A stretch of DNA of 32,335 nt from an uncultured Bacteroidota bacterium. Lineage in GTDB: Bacteria > Bacteroidota > Bacteroidia > Bacteroidales > UBA12481. The stretch covers positions 1-32,335 of the forward strand of contig CAIXHD010000465.1 of the NCBI GenBank assembly GCA_903919065.1, in the 5' to 3' direction. The position numbers and the translations under genes are program-made. Under the pieces are notes generated by a model that made no database searches, had not been told where the DNA came from, and saw nothing but the letters and a program-made list of their open reading frames with translations. Shown here in pieces: positions 17,901 to 25,774 of the stretch (position 1 is the first letter of the stretch; each line of letters starts with the position of its first letter).

Positions 17901-17965
17901 AGGTTCAGGATTTTGGTGACCGGGTTGAAGCCATCATTAAAACCGAAATGCCAAAATTTAAATAA
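14963..17965 (+). CDS. VPS10/sortilin-type BNR beta-propeller glycosyl-hydrolase-like protein
   Basis: This 1000-residue secreted protein has a signal peptide (MKSKYLILTFFSFLGWTSVQA) and about eleven Asp-box repeats (TTNGGEKW, TSDGGKSW, STDGGATW, SKDQGTTW, TTDGGKTW, TEDLGKTW and others) spread over residues about 40-700. The architecture matches the long sortilin/VPS10-like 'BNR repeat' proteins of Bacteroidota, which are often called glycosyl hydrolases without proof. After the propellers, residues about 730-850 look like a beta-sandwich (FLPVRPYHF, YLEVYDSNGKFLKKL, YTIKVIKGTETYSTDLVL), followed by a helical tail to K1000. There is no T9SS sorting domain, unlike the other propeller proteins here, so it may stay in the periplasm or use another route. 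The stop is followed by an intrinsic terminator. Confidence 0.82.
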   Translation: MKSKYLILTFFSFLGWTSVQAQVTDATFGDIQGRQIGPAKMSGRISCIAAENDDPNIVWVGAAGGGVWKSLNQGTTFKAVFDDYTQSIGTIAIDQKRPDTVWVGTGEVWVRNSVSVGTGIYRTTNGGEKWEFKGLEKSERIGRILIDPSNSEIVYAAVLGALWGDSEDRGVYKTSDGGKSWTKLLYVNPSTGCADMAMDPKNPSVIYASMWDFRRQAHTFRSGGPGSALYKSTDGGATWNKIQQGFPEGTLGRIAVAVSPVAPNYLYALVEAGKSALYRSKDQGTTWEKMSDQKMTSDRPFYYSLLVPDPKEAERIYKPGTTLWVSANGGKIFQNPSVSGGAYHSDTHALWISPVDNRLIYMGTDGGVYISADKGNTWRFVQNLPVSQFYHVSVDRKDPYNVYGGLQDNGSWMAPSRKSGGIRNSDWKNIGFGDGFYAYGDPNDPDITYAQYQGGRVSRTNHKTGESKYIKPFSEEGTGKLRFNWNAPVVFGEKSGWLYVGAQFIFRSKDKGDSFERISPDLTTNDPERQKQEKSGGLTIDNSSAENNTTLFSIRESPLDENIIWAGTDDGNLQLTTDGGKTWNKLNSAIGGLPPLAFISYVEADHSNKNAAWITVDAHRNGDLKPYIFYTEDLGKTWKSLITPAIEGFCHVVRQDPVNRNLMFLGTEAGLFVSLNRGAEWVRFKNKVPRTGVYDMAFQPDQNDLVLATHGRGIIIIDDLTALRSLTEPVLSQEFAFLPVRPYHFTSETGLQDFASDAEFFGPNASGAASICYYLKKRHVFGEMYLEVYDSNGKFLKKLPAGGRKGINIVQIAAAMEPPKVPKSPNILGEAAFGPEYQPGKYTIKVIKGTETYSTDLVLNDIKNSKHSADDRTLQRETLMKAFNMLEKLTAIDDQILGTRDALKTKSTTAKGSSLKKIQALIAECDKMHEQISATQPGEGGIAGQVRLRENIAEVYGALGGYRGRPTNLQIKALELYGKQVQDFGDRVEAIIKTEMPKFK

Positions 17966-17987
17966 GCGTTGAAATAACAGCTTATCG

Positions 17988-18032
17988 AAAGGGGCGGTCC
18001 ACAAGGATCGCCCCTTTATTTTTTATATTTTT
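17988..18032 (+). terminator. Intrinsic terminator of the 1000-residue propeller gene
   Basis: AAAGGGGCGGTCC (17988-18000) pairs with GGATCGCCCCTTT (18005-18017) across an ACAA loop. The stem is about 13 bp with one G-U pair, and the A/T-rich tail ATTTTTTATATTTTT (18018-18032) follows. It lies 22 bp after the stop. This is the clearest terminator in the window. Confidence 0.88.
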
Positions 18033-18057
18033 AGACCATCGAAATCCAAACAAAACA

Positions 18058-20166
18058 ATGATGAAAAGAGCTGTTCTCATTCTCTCAGGCTTGTTCCTGG
18101 CTATCTCTGCATTTTCGCAGGCTGATCAGAAAAATAGTGTCGCCGGATTCCGTCCTCCATCTGTTCCGCTGGTTACACACGATCCCTATTTCAGTATCTG
18201 GTCACCTGCAGATCGTCTCTATGATGCAGAAACAGTGCATTGGACAGGCAAGCGACAGGCCCTGCACAGCATGGTCAGAATAGATGGCAAAACTTACCGG
18301 CTAATGGGAAGCAAGCCCTCCAATCTGGAGCCAGTCAATCAGACAAACCTCATTGTAAACCCTACCCAGACCATCTACTATTTTGCCAACAATCTGATCA
18401 GGATAGAATTAACATTCACCTCCCCTTCCCTGCCCGCTGACCTGGATGTGCTGTCCAGACCAATTACCTATATCACCTGGAACATTTCATCCGCCGACGG
18501 CAAGTCTCATGCGGTTCAATTATACTTCGACTGTTCCGGCGAAATAGCCGTTGATCAGGCCGATCAGCAGATAAAATGGGAAATCAGCGACCTTCCGGGT
18601 CTGAAAGCGATTAAAGTTGGTTCAGTTGATCAGCCGGTACTCCAGAAAAGAGGCGATGATTTAAGAATCGACTGGGGCTTTGGATGGATCGCTGTTCCGG
18701 AAAGCCAGCAACCCGACCGAACTGTTGGAGCTGGCGATCAGCTTCGTAAAGCTTTTTCCAGCGACGGTAAGATTCCGGTTTTTGAAAACCCCGGATTTAA
18801 GGCGGTAAAAGATGGGTTTTACAGCATGGCTGTTGCGTGGAACATTGGAACAATAAATTCGGCCATTACGACCAGATGGGCCATGCTGGCCTATGATGAC
18901 CTTTTCAGTATCCGGTATTTCGATGAATATCTGAAACCATACTGGCGTCGCAATGGCATGAACATGGAAACCTTGCTGAATATTGCTGCTTCCGGATATC
19001 CTTCTCTGATAGAGCGTTGCAAGCAGTTCGACAAGAACCTGATTCAGGATTTAACAAAGGCCGGTGGACAGAAGTATGCTCAGGTAACCTCGCTGGTTTA
19101 TCGCGAATGCCTTGCTGCCCATAAAGTTACAGCCGACCAGAAAGGTCAGCCGCTGATGTTTGCCAAAGAAAACTTTAGCAATGGATGCATTGCCACTGTG
19201 GATGTTATTTATCCGGCAGCTCCATTTTTTCTTTTGTTTAGTCCGGCCCTGACCAAAGCAATGTTAAAGCCGATCCTGGACTATTCTGCTTCAACCAAAT
19301 GGAAATTCCCTTTCGCACCCCATGATCTGGGTACTTACCCACACGCTATCGGACAAGCATATGGAGGCGGCGAACTTACGGAAGAGAATCAGATGCCCGT
19401 AGAGGAAACCGGAAATATGCTGATTGTCCTTGCTGCCCTGGCAAAAGCAGAAGGTAACGCATCATTCTCAAAACCCTACTTGCCACTTCTGGATAAGTGG
19501 GCAAAATATTTGCTCAGCAAGGGTTTCGATCCGGAAAATCAACTCTGTACAGATGATTTCGCCGGTCATCTTGCACACAACATCAACCTGTCGGCAAAAG
19601 CAATTGTCGCTATCGCTTCATATGCCGAATTATGCAGCATGTCAGGTAAAGCTGATGAGTCAAAGATTTATCGCAGGCAGGCTGAAGAATTCGCCGCCAA
19701 ATGGGTAACCCTCGCCACTGAAGGTGACCATACCAAGCTGGCGTATGATCAGCCGGGAAGCTGGAGCCAGAAATACAATCTGGTATGGGACAAGCTACTG
19801 AACCTAAACCTCTTTCCAAAAGCTGTAATTCAAAAAGAGATCGACTATTATATCAAAATACAGGGCCAGTACGGGTTGCCGCTGGATAATCGTGAGCGCT
19901 GGACCAAGACTGACTGGATTCTCTGGACAGCAACACTTGCTGAAAAGGCAGAAGATTTTGAATCTCTTTTTAATCCGGTATACAATTTTGTTCAGGCGAC
20001 ACCGCAGCGTGTGCCGTTAACTGACTGGTATATTGTTGATAATGCTTACAAAGTCGGATTTCAGGCACGACCGGTTATCGGCGGATTATTTATCAAAGTT
20101 CTTGCGGATCAAAGTATCTGGTCAAAATGGTTTAAACAAGGAGAAGATATAAAATCCAACGATTAG
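18058..20166 (+). CDS. Glutaminase-A-like protein (DUF4964/DUF5127/DUF4965/DUF1793 architecture)
   Basis: This 702-residue protein has a signal peptide (MMKRAVLILSGLFLAISAFSQ), so it is exported; it could start at ATG 18058 or ATG 18061. The layout from FRPPSVPLVTHDPYFSIWS, through VHWTGKRQALHSMVRIDGKTYRLMG, to FAPHDLGTYPHAIGQAYG and LPLDNRERWTKTDW follows the fungal glutaminase A family: DUF4964 at about 30-90, DUF5127 at about 95-330, DUF4965 at about 340-510 and the six-hairpin-like DUF1793 at about 515-690. Glutaminase activity is known only for the fungal name-giver; the bacterial substrate is unproven and could be a peptide or glycan. It lies 42 bp before a sodium symporter gene, which suggests it prepares a substrate for uptake. 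Confidence 0.82.
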   Translation: MMKRAVLILSGLFLAISAFSQADQKNSVAGFRPPSVPLVTHDPYFSIWSPADRLYDAETVHWTGKRQALHSMVRIDGKTYRLMGSKPSNLEPVNQTNLIVNPTQTIYYFANNLIRIELTFTSPSLPADLDVLSRPITYITWNISSADGKSHAVQLYFDCSGEIAVDQADQQIKWEISDLPGLKAIKVGSVDQPVLQKRGDDLRIDWGFGWIAVPESQQPDRTVGAGDQLRKAFSSDGKIPVFENPGFKAVKDGFYSMAVAWNIGTINSAITTRWAMLAYDDLFSIRYFDEYLKPYWRRNGMNMETLLNIAASGYPSLIERCKQFDKNLIQDLTKAGGQKYAQVTSLVYRECLAAHKVTADQKGQPLMFAKENFSNGCIATVDVIYPAAPFFLLFSPALTKAMLKPILDYSASTKWKFPFAPHDLGTYPHAIGQAYGGGELTEENQMPVEETGNMLIVLAALAKAEGNASFSKPYLPLLDKWAKYLLSKGFDPENQLCTDDFAGHLAHNINLSAKAIVAIASYAELCSMSGKADESKIYRRQAEEFAAKWVTLATEGDHTKLAYDQPGSWSQKYNLVWDKLLNLNLFPKAVIQKEIDYYIKIQGQYGLPLDNRERWTKTDWILWTATLAEKAEDFESLFNPVYNFVQATPQRVPLTDWYIVDNAYKVGFQARPVIGGLFIKVLADQSIWSKWFKQGEDIKSND

Positions 20167-20208
20167 GATTAATTTATACATTTGAAGCAACAACTAAACA
20201 CGGATCAT

Positions 20209-21924
20209 ATGCCAAATCTTCTTACACTCGGTCTGATTGATTATTTAATAATAATCATCTACTTCGTTTTCGTTATCGGAATTGGTTGGGCACTAAAAAG
20301 GTACATGAGTTCTTCAAAGGCATTTCTGGAAGCCGGACGGTCACTGCCGGCCTGGGTTACCGGTCTTGCTTTTATTTCAGCCAACCTGGGTGCACTGGAA
20401 GTGATTGGTATGTCGGCATCAGGAGCACAGTATGGTATGGCCACCACCCATTTTTACTGGATTGGTGCTATCCCTGCAATGATCTTCCTGGCCCTTTTCA
20501 TGATGCCGTTTTATTACGGGTCAAAAGCCAGATCGGTTCCTGAATATCTTAAATTAAGATTTAACGAGAAAACCAGGGGATTAAATGCAATTGCGTTTGC
20601 CCTCATGACCGTTCTCGCATCCGGTATTTCGATGTACGCACTGGCCGCGTTGATGGAAAAATTACTGCACTGGCCATTTGATGTATCCGTTTTAGTTTCA
20701 GCAGGCATAGTGTTGGCATACACCTATCTTGGTGGCTTATCATCAGCCATTTACAATGAGGTTGTTCAGTTCTTTATCATAGTAATCGGATTATTCCCTC
20801 TGGTATTCCTCAGTCTTAAAGATGCCGGCGGCTGGAGCGGAATGAACGATACACTGGCACAGGTAGCTGTGGACAAAGGTTACCAGGCCGGTGCATGGAC
20901 TCAGATGTGGTCGCATTCCGGATCAGCCGCTTCCAATCCAATGGGGGTTGAATGGTTCGGCATAATCATGGGATTGGGCTTTGTGCTCTCCTTTGGATAT
21001 TGGTGCACAAACTTCCTGGTAGTTCAAAGAGCCATGGCTGCTAATTCAATGAGTGCAGCCAGAAAAACCCCGCTGATCGGTGCCTTGCCAAAAATCTTCA
21101 TCCCCTTTCTGGTTATCGTTCCAGGTATGGCAGCTATGGCATTAGCCTCCAAAGGAACCCTTTCACTGGAAATGATGCCGGACGGCACTCCGAATTATAA
21201 TTCCGTTATCACCTCCATGCTCAGTCACTATTATCCATCAGGTATCCTTGGATTAGGTCTCACCGCCTTACTCGCATCCTTCATGTCGGGTATGGCAGGC
21301 AACGTTTCCGCCTTCAATACGGTATGGACATATGACATTTACCAGAGCTATATCAAGCCCGGCCAAAATGACAATCATTACCTTAAAGTTGGGCAGATCG
21401 CTACCATTTTCGGTGTTGTCCTCAGCATCGGAGCGGCCTATCTCGCAAAACAATTCGGCAATATCATGGATTTCCTTCAAATGATATTCTCCATGGTTAA
21501 CGCGCCTCTTTTCGCGGTCATGTTCCTTGGCATGTTCTGGAAACGAGCTACGGGTAACGCAGCTTTCTGGGGACTTCTCATTGGGATCGGCTGTGCCATG
21601 GTACACCACGGTTTAACTATTCCTCTGGGTGCCGACCCTGCTGCTGTGATTAAAGGCGGGTGGATCAGCGTTGTTCACACCTACCCAAGCGGAATGGCTC
21701 AAAGTTTCTGGACCGCGATCATAGCCTGGACTTCCGCCACAGTATTCACTGTTGGCCTGACCTTCGTCACAAAACAAATGAAAACCAACGAGGAGCTTGG
21801 AGGCCTCGTATACTCACTTACTCCGCGTATTGTCGACAAGGATGATAAATGGTGGAACCGTCCGATCGTTCTTGCATTAATTGTTGGTGCCCTGACTTTA
21901 GTATTATCAATTATTTTCTGGTAG
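20209..21924 (+). CDS. Sodium:solute symporter (SSS family)
   Basis: This 571-residue transporter uses the sodium gradient to import a solute across the inner membrane. I chose ATG 20209 (MPNLLTLGLIDYLIIIIYFVF); the TTG at 20182 would add nine charged or polar residues and no benefit. About 14 hydrophobic segments are visible. The SSS-type TYLGGLSSAIYNEVVQFFIIVIG and the substrate and ion-site region GMAGNVSAFNTVWTYDIY are both present, as is the early EAGRSLPAWVTGLAFISANLGALEVIG. The family includes sugar, proline and organic-acid carriers, and the substrate cannot be read from sequence. The glutaminase-A-like gene upstream and the small membrane protein downstream suggest one operon. Confidence 0.88.
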   Translation: MPNLLTLGLIDYLIIIIYFVFVIGIGWALKRYMSSSKAFLEAGRSLPAWVTGLAFISANLGALEVIGMSASGAQYGMATTHFYWIGAIPAMIFLALFMMPFYYGSKARSVPEYLKLRFNEKTRGLNAIAFALMTVLASGISMYALAALMEKLLHWPFDVSVLVSAGIVLAYTYLGGLSSAIYNEVVQFFIIVIGLFPLVFLSLKDAGGWSGMNDTLAQVAVDKGYQAGAWTQMWSHSGSAASNPMGVEWFGIIMGLGFVLSFGYWCTNFLVVQRAMAANSMSAARKTPLIGALPKIFIPFLVIVPGMAAMALASKGTLSLEMMPDGTPNYNSVITSMLSHYYPSGILGLGLTALLASFMSGMAGNVSAFNTVWTYDIYQSYIKPGQNDNHYLKVGQIATIFGVVLSIGAAYLAKQFGNIMDFLQMIFSMVNAPLFAVMFLGMFWKRATGNAAFWGLLIGIGCAMVHHGLTIPLGADPAAVIKGGWISVVHTYPSGMAQSFWTAIIAWTSATVFTVGLTFVTKQMKTNEELGGLVYSLTPRIVDKDDKWWNRPIVLALIVGALTLVLSIIFW

Positions 21925-21928
21925 GAGA
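21923..21928 (+). promoter_or_regulatory. Shine-Dalgarno AGGAGA overlapping the symporter stop
   Basis: AGGAGA starts inside the symporter stop codon (TAG 21922-21924) and lies 7 nt before ATG 21936, so it fixes that start and supports translational linkage with the symporter. Confidence 0.65.
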
Positions 21929-21935
21929 AATCATT

Positions 21936-22154
21936 ATGAAATTAGATATCAAAATTCCAATCGGCATGCTTTTCACAATATTCGGGATTATTCTTACTGT
22001 ATACGGATTGGTAACCAGCAGCGATGCTGAGTTCTATGCAAAATCCCTGAATTTTAACGTTAATCTGTGGATTGGACTGTTTATGCTGGTGTTCGGCGTA
22101 TTCATGCTGATTCTGGCGCGGAAAACTCTGAAGGATCTTAAGAAGGCATCGTAA
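21936..22154 (+). CDS. Small two-helix membrane protein, symporter partner
   Basis: This 72-residue protein has two hydrophobic helices (IGMLFTIFGIILTVYGLV and LWIGLFMLVFGVFMLILA) joined by a short loop with SSDAEFYAKSLNFNVN, and a basic end (KTLKDLKKAS). It lies 11 bp after the sodium symporter stop. An in-frame extension upstream to 21849 overlaps the symporter and is not used. I recognise no named family. The topology and position suggest an accessory or stabilising subunit of the transporter, as small proteins partner some SSS and other carriers; this is inference. Confidence 0.72.
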   Translation: MKLDIKIPIGMLFTIFGIILTVYGLVTSSDAEFYAKSLNFNVNLWIGLFMLVFGVFMLILARKTLKDLKKAS

Positions 22155-22204
22155 ATTAACATGCAATAAATTTCAGATCGCGTTAAAAAATTAAGCAAAT
22201 AATG

Positions 22205-22212
22205 TATTTTTG
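22205..22212 (+). promoter_or_regulatory. Candidate -7 element TATTTTTG of the receiver/kinase cluster
   Basis: TATTTTTG matches the Bacteroidota -7 consensus TAnnTTTG at all fixed positions and lies 23 bp before the receiver start. No convincing -33 TTTG was found, so the call is tentative. Confidence 0.4.
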
Positions 22213-22235
22213 ATCTTTAACAAACCTTTGTTTTT

Positions 22236-22616
22236 ATGGACTGGAGCAATAAAACTATTCTGATAGCTGAAGATGAAGATTCAAACTATCTTTATCTCGA
22301 AGCAGTGTTGCAGAAAACCGGAGCGTCTCTCCTCTGGGCGCGAAGCGGTGAAGAAGCTATCGATGCATGCAAGCAGAATCCTAAAATCGACCTGATACTC
22401 ATGGATTTACAGATGCCAAACATCAATGGATATGAAGCTCGCCAGCAGATAAAGTCCACGTATCCACATATTCCACAGATTGCCCAGACAGCCTTTGCTA
22501 TGGCGGATGATGAAAAAAGAGCCATGGATGCCGGCTTCGATGCTTACATTTCCAAACCTATCCGGAAAGGAAACCTGCTTGCAATAGTCGGAAGGTTTTT
22601 GGGATCTCTCGAATAA
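22236..22616 (+). CDS. Stand-alone response-regulator receiver protein (CheY-like)
   Basis: This 126-residue protein is a single receiver domain with no output domain. Key residues are present: acidic pair E12/D13 (ILIAEDED), phosphoacceptor D57 (LILMDLQMP), the Thr of AQTAFA and Lys of ISKPI. The NINGYEARQQIK helix and the overall spacing resemble receivers of hybrid histidine kinases more than LytTR-type regulators, so its phosphate source may be a kinase elsewhere. It lies 11 bp before the sensor kinase gene and probably shares its transcript. With no DNA-binding part, it could signal by protein contact or relay phosphate; this is inference. Confidence 0.9.
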   Translation: MDWSNKTILIAEDEDSNYLYLEAVLQKTGASLLWARSGEEAIDACKQNPKIDLILMDLQMPNINGYEARQQIKSTYPHIPQIAQTAFAMADDEKRAMDAGFDAYISKPIRKGNLLAIVGRFLGSLE

Positions 22617-22627
22617 TTTCTTCCCCG

Positions 22628-25600
22628 ATGTTCCGGGTAATCCTTTGTTTCTGCACTTTTCTCATATTGCAGATTGAATTGTCCTTTGGGCAGGATTATC
22701 GAATTGAAAACATCACTTCTGAATACATCAAAATTGAGAAAGGTTTATCGCAAAACTCGGTAAACTGTATCCTTCAGGACCGTGAAGGATACATCTGGGC
22801 TGGCACCTGGAGCGGCCTCAACAGATTCGACGGTTATTCCTTTAGAACACTTAATATCAATATGGTAGATCCCTCCCTGGGACTTACCACCGCCACAATT
22901 GTAAGTCTTGCCGAGGACGCATCAGGCTTTATTTGGGCTGCCGGTACTAAAGGATTAAACCGCATTTCGAAAAAAGATTTCTCCATCACCCAGTTCACGG
23001 TGGAAAACAGCGCCGCCAAAGGGATGGTTACCGATAGCATCAGAGTCTTATATACAGGACAAAACGGATTGATCTGGATGGGTACAAACAGAGGGATTCT
23101 CATCCTGGATCCCCAAACCCTTGTATTTAAGCAAATAGAGCATAATCCACGCGACTTTACCACAATCAGTTCAAACCAGGTAACAAGCTTTTCTGAGGAT
23201 GCCGATGGATCAATCTGGGTGGGAACTCAATTTGGCCTGAATAAGCTGAATCCGGCAACAGGCGAAGTAATCCGATTCTTTGAGGATGGCAAAATTGAAA
23301 GTCTGAAAAGTTCTTACATCAATGCCCTGACTAAGGACAAGGAGGGTAAAATATGGATAGGAACACCCGTAGGCCTTCACTCATACAATCCCGTTAACAA
23401 AACCTTCTCCTTTTATCCATTCAAAGATTCGGCCTTTTCCGGAATTGAATCAACCAATGCAAACATTAACTGTCTATACGCCGATCAGGAAAACAAAATC
23501 TGGATCGGAACACTGGAAAACGGATTGCTTTTCTTTGATAAGGTCGTAAACAAGTTCACAAACCTACAGCAAAAAATTCCTGAAAGTGATTATTTCTCCT
23601 ACACCTCTTTCTGGTGCATAATTCAGGACAGGAACGGGCTCTTCTGGTTGGGAACATCACAAAAAGGACTGGTGAAACTTGTTCGGGATCCACATGCTTT
23701 TTACGAAATCGCGAAATCTTATTCAACATTTGGAATTATAGAACAAAAACCCGGCTCATTCTGGTTTGGAACCCAGGATGGTGTAATGATCTGGAGCCGG
23801 GATAAGGAACCGGTGAAATTCATCAAACATTCCGCGAATAATCCAAACAGCATTTCAGGGAATCAAGTCACTGACCTGCTGAATGATCCTCCATATGTAT
23901 GGATATCTACCCGATCCGGTCTTAACAGGTACAACATTGAAAACCAAAATAACAAGACTTATCTCCGTGATAATTCCGGGAAATCCATCGCTGGAAACAT
24001 TATCTGGCATATCTTCAAGGATTCAGGAGGCTATTATTGGTTCAGCACGTCTACAGGCTTAAGTCGATTAGACAATTCCACCGGAACTTTTACCAATTAC
24101 TTTCATGACCCGGAAAACAGCAACAGCCTTAGTAATAATTTTTGTTTAGGCGTTTTCGAGTTGTCCCCGCATATTTTCCTTATTGCTACACAAAACGGGC
24201 TGAATGAATTCAATGAATCAACCGGAGTCTGGAAAAACTATCTGCCTGCACCCGGTAATGCCAACTCTATTTCAACCTCTTATGTATTCGGAACATTCAG
24301 GGATTCCCGTGGCGACCTTTGGGTATACACCAATGGTGGCGGGATCTGTCATTTTGATGCCGGTTCCGAAAGCTTTGTCAGGTATACCATGGCCGACGGA
24401 CTTTGTGACAACGTTGTTTACGGAATTTTTGAAGACAGAGACGGCATATTCTGGCTGACTACCAATAACGGGCTTTCCCGATTCGATCACAACAATGATG
24501 AATTCACCAATTTCGATGTTCAGGATGGGCTGCTGAGCAATGAATTTAACAAAAACTCTATATACATTGCTACCAATGGTGAGGTCTTCCTTGGAGGAGT
24601 AAATGGCGTAACCGCCTTCTTCCCCCAAACATGGGTGCGCACTTCTAAAATTCCGGCAACCCTGATAACAGGATTTATAGCTCATGGGGACCAGAAAAGA
24701 TATGAGATTCCGGTGACTGATACCATCCGGATCCCTTCTTCAGACAACACCTTCAGTATCAGCTTCTCTGTGATGGATTTTCTAAATCCGTTCAAAAACC
24801 AATATACTTATTTCCTGGAAAACTCAGATAAAAGAAAAACACAATTGCCCGTTGGAGTGCATCAGGTGGATTACCGTAATGTCGTACCCGGACACTATAC
24901 GCTCAGAATTACCGGAACCAACAGCCTTGGTGTCAGAAGCCCGGAATTAGTGACCACCATTATCGTGGTTCCGGCCTGGTATCAGACCAAACTTTTCATT
25001 TACGTGAGTATCCTCACCGCCCTACTGATTGTTGGAACTATCATATTCCTGAGGATCAACAGTCTGAGAGTGAAACACGAAATGGAGAAACGTTTATTGA
25101 ATACCCGGAATGAGCTGATCCGGTCGCAAAAATTCGCTTTGCGCTCACAGATGAATCCGCATTTTATTTTCAATTCCCTGAACTCAATTCAGAATTTTGT
25201 TTTAAAAAACGATGTTGATTCGGCAAACTATTATCTGTCAAACTTCTCCTCCCTGATGCGGAAAGTGCTGGAATATTCACAATATAATTATATCACGCTT
25301 TTCGAAGAAATGGAAATGATCCGCCTATATCTCAAGATGGAGCATATGCGGTTCAGTAAAAAATTTGAAATCGAAATTAATACGGATTCAACGATCGATC
25401 AGCATATGGTCAGAATTCCGCCTATGCTCCTTCAACCCTATCTGGAAAATGCCATTCTGCATGGGTTGCAGTTGATCAAACATAAGGGACTGCTTGAGGT
25501 TAAGATCACCGATCATGAGGATTTTATGGTGATCAACATTATCGATAACGGTATCGGCCGTGAAAAAGCAAAATCCATAAGGGAACGTTCCGGACATAAA

Positions 25601-25774
25601 TCCAGGGGTCTGGCCAATATTGAGAAGCGAATACAATTATACAACTCCATAAGCAACAAGCCCTTATCAGTAAACATCTATGATCTTCTGAATGATCAGG
25701 GTGAACCTGGCGGTACAAGGGTCGAAATAACTGTACCTTACGAAACGGAGGATCACTCCGAAGAAATCCTGTAA
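22628..25774 (+). CDS. Double-propeller (Reg_prop) Y_Y_Y sensor histidine kinase, LytS-type
   Basis: This 1048-residue membrane sensor has a signal sequence (MFRVILCFCTFLILQIELSFGQ). About 14 periplasmic Reg_prop repeats follow (for example REGYIWAGTWSGLNRF, DGSIWVGTQFGLNKL, GGYYWFSTSTGLSRL), which would make two seven-bladed propellers. A Y_Y_Y-like domain comes next (YRNVVPGHYTLRITGTNSLGVRS), then a transmembrane helix at about 789-810. The cytoplasmic part is a His_kinase domain with H845 in MNPHFIFNSLNS, N941 in LLQPYLENAILHG, and the ATP-lid DNGIG (D973-G977). This is the HTCS-like sensor layout but with no fused AraC output and no adjacent LytTR regulator. TAATG overlap joins it to the next, secreted-protein gene. 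The ligand is unknown; glycans are sensed by related propeller sensors. Confidence 0.92.
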   Translation: MFRVILCFCTFLILQIELSFGQDYRIENITSEYIKIEKGLSQNSVNCILQDREGYIWAGTWSGLNRFDGYSFRTLNINMVDPSLGLTTATIVSLAEDASGFIWAAGTKGLNRISKKDFSITQFTVENSAAKGMVTDSIRVLYTGQNGLIWMGTNRGILILDPQTLVFKQIEHNPRDFTTISSNQVTSFSEDADGSIWVGTQFGLNKLNPATGEVIRFFEDGKIESLKSSYINALTKDKEGKIWIGTPVGLHSYNPVNKTFSFYPFKDSAFSGIESTNANINCLYADQENKIWIGTLENGLLFFDKVVNKFTNLQQKIPESDYFSYTSFWCIIQDRNGLFWLGTSQKGLVKLVRDPHAFYEIAKSYSTFGIIEQKPGSFWFGTQDGVMIWSRDKEPVKFIKHSANNPNSISGNQVTDLLNDPPYVWISTRSGLNRYNIENQNNKTYLRDNSGKSIAGNIIWHIFKDSGGYYWFSTSTGLSRLDNSTGTFTNYFHDPENSNSLSNNFCLGVFELSPHIFLIATQNGLNEFNESTGVWKNYLPAPGNANSISTSYVFGTFRDSRGDLWVYTNGGGICHFDAGSESFVRYTMADGLCDNVVYGIFEDRDGIFWLTTNNGLSRFDHNNDEFTNFDVQDGLLSNEFNKNSIYIATNGEVFLGGVNGVTAFFPQTWVRTSKIPATLITGFIAHGDQKRYEIPVTDTIRIPSSDNTFSISFSVMDFLNPFKNQYTYFLENSDKRKTQLPVGVHQVDYRNVVPGHYTLRITGTNSLGVRSPELVTTIIVVPAWYQTKLFIYVSILTALLIVGTIIFLRINSLRVKHEMEKRLLNTRNELIRSQKFALRSQMNPHFIFNSLNSIQNFVLKNDVDSANYYLSNFSSLMRKVLEYSQYNYITLFEEMEMIRLYLKMEHMRFSKKFEIEINTDSTIDQHMVRIPPMLLQPYLENAILHGLQLIKHKGLLEVKITDHEDFMVINIIDNGIGREKAKSIRERSGHKSRGLANIEKRIQLYNSISNKPLSVNIYDLLNDQGEPGGTRVEITVPYETEDHSEEIL

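Noticed and set aside
20182-20211. TTG start for the symporter at 20182
   Set aside because: The extra residues MKQQLNTDH are polar and the ATG at 20209 leads straight into the first membrane helix.
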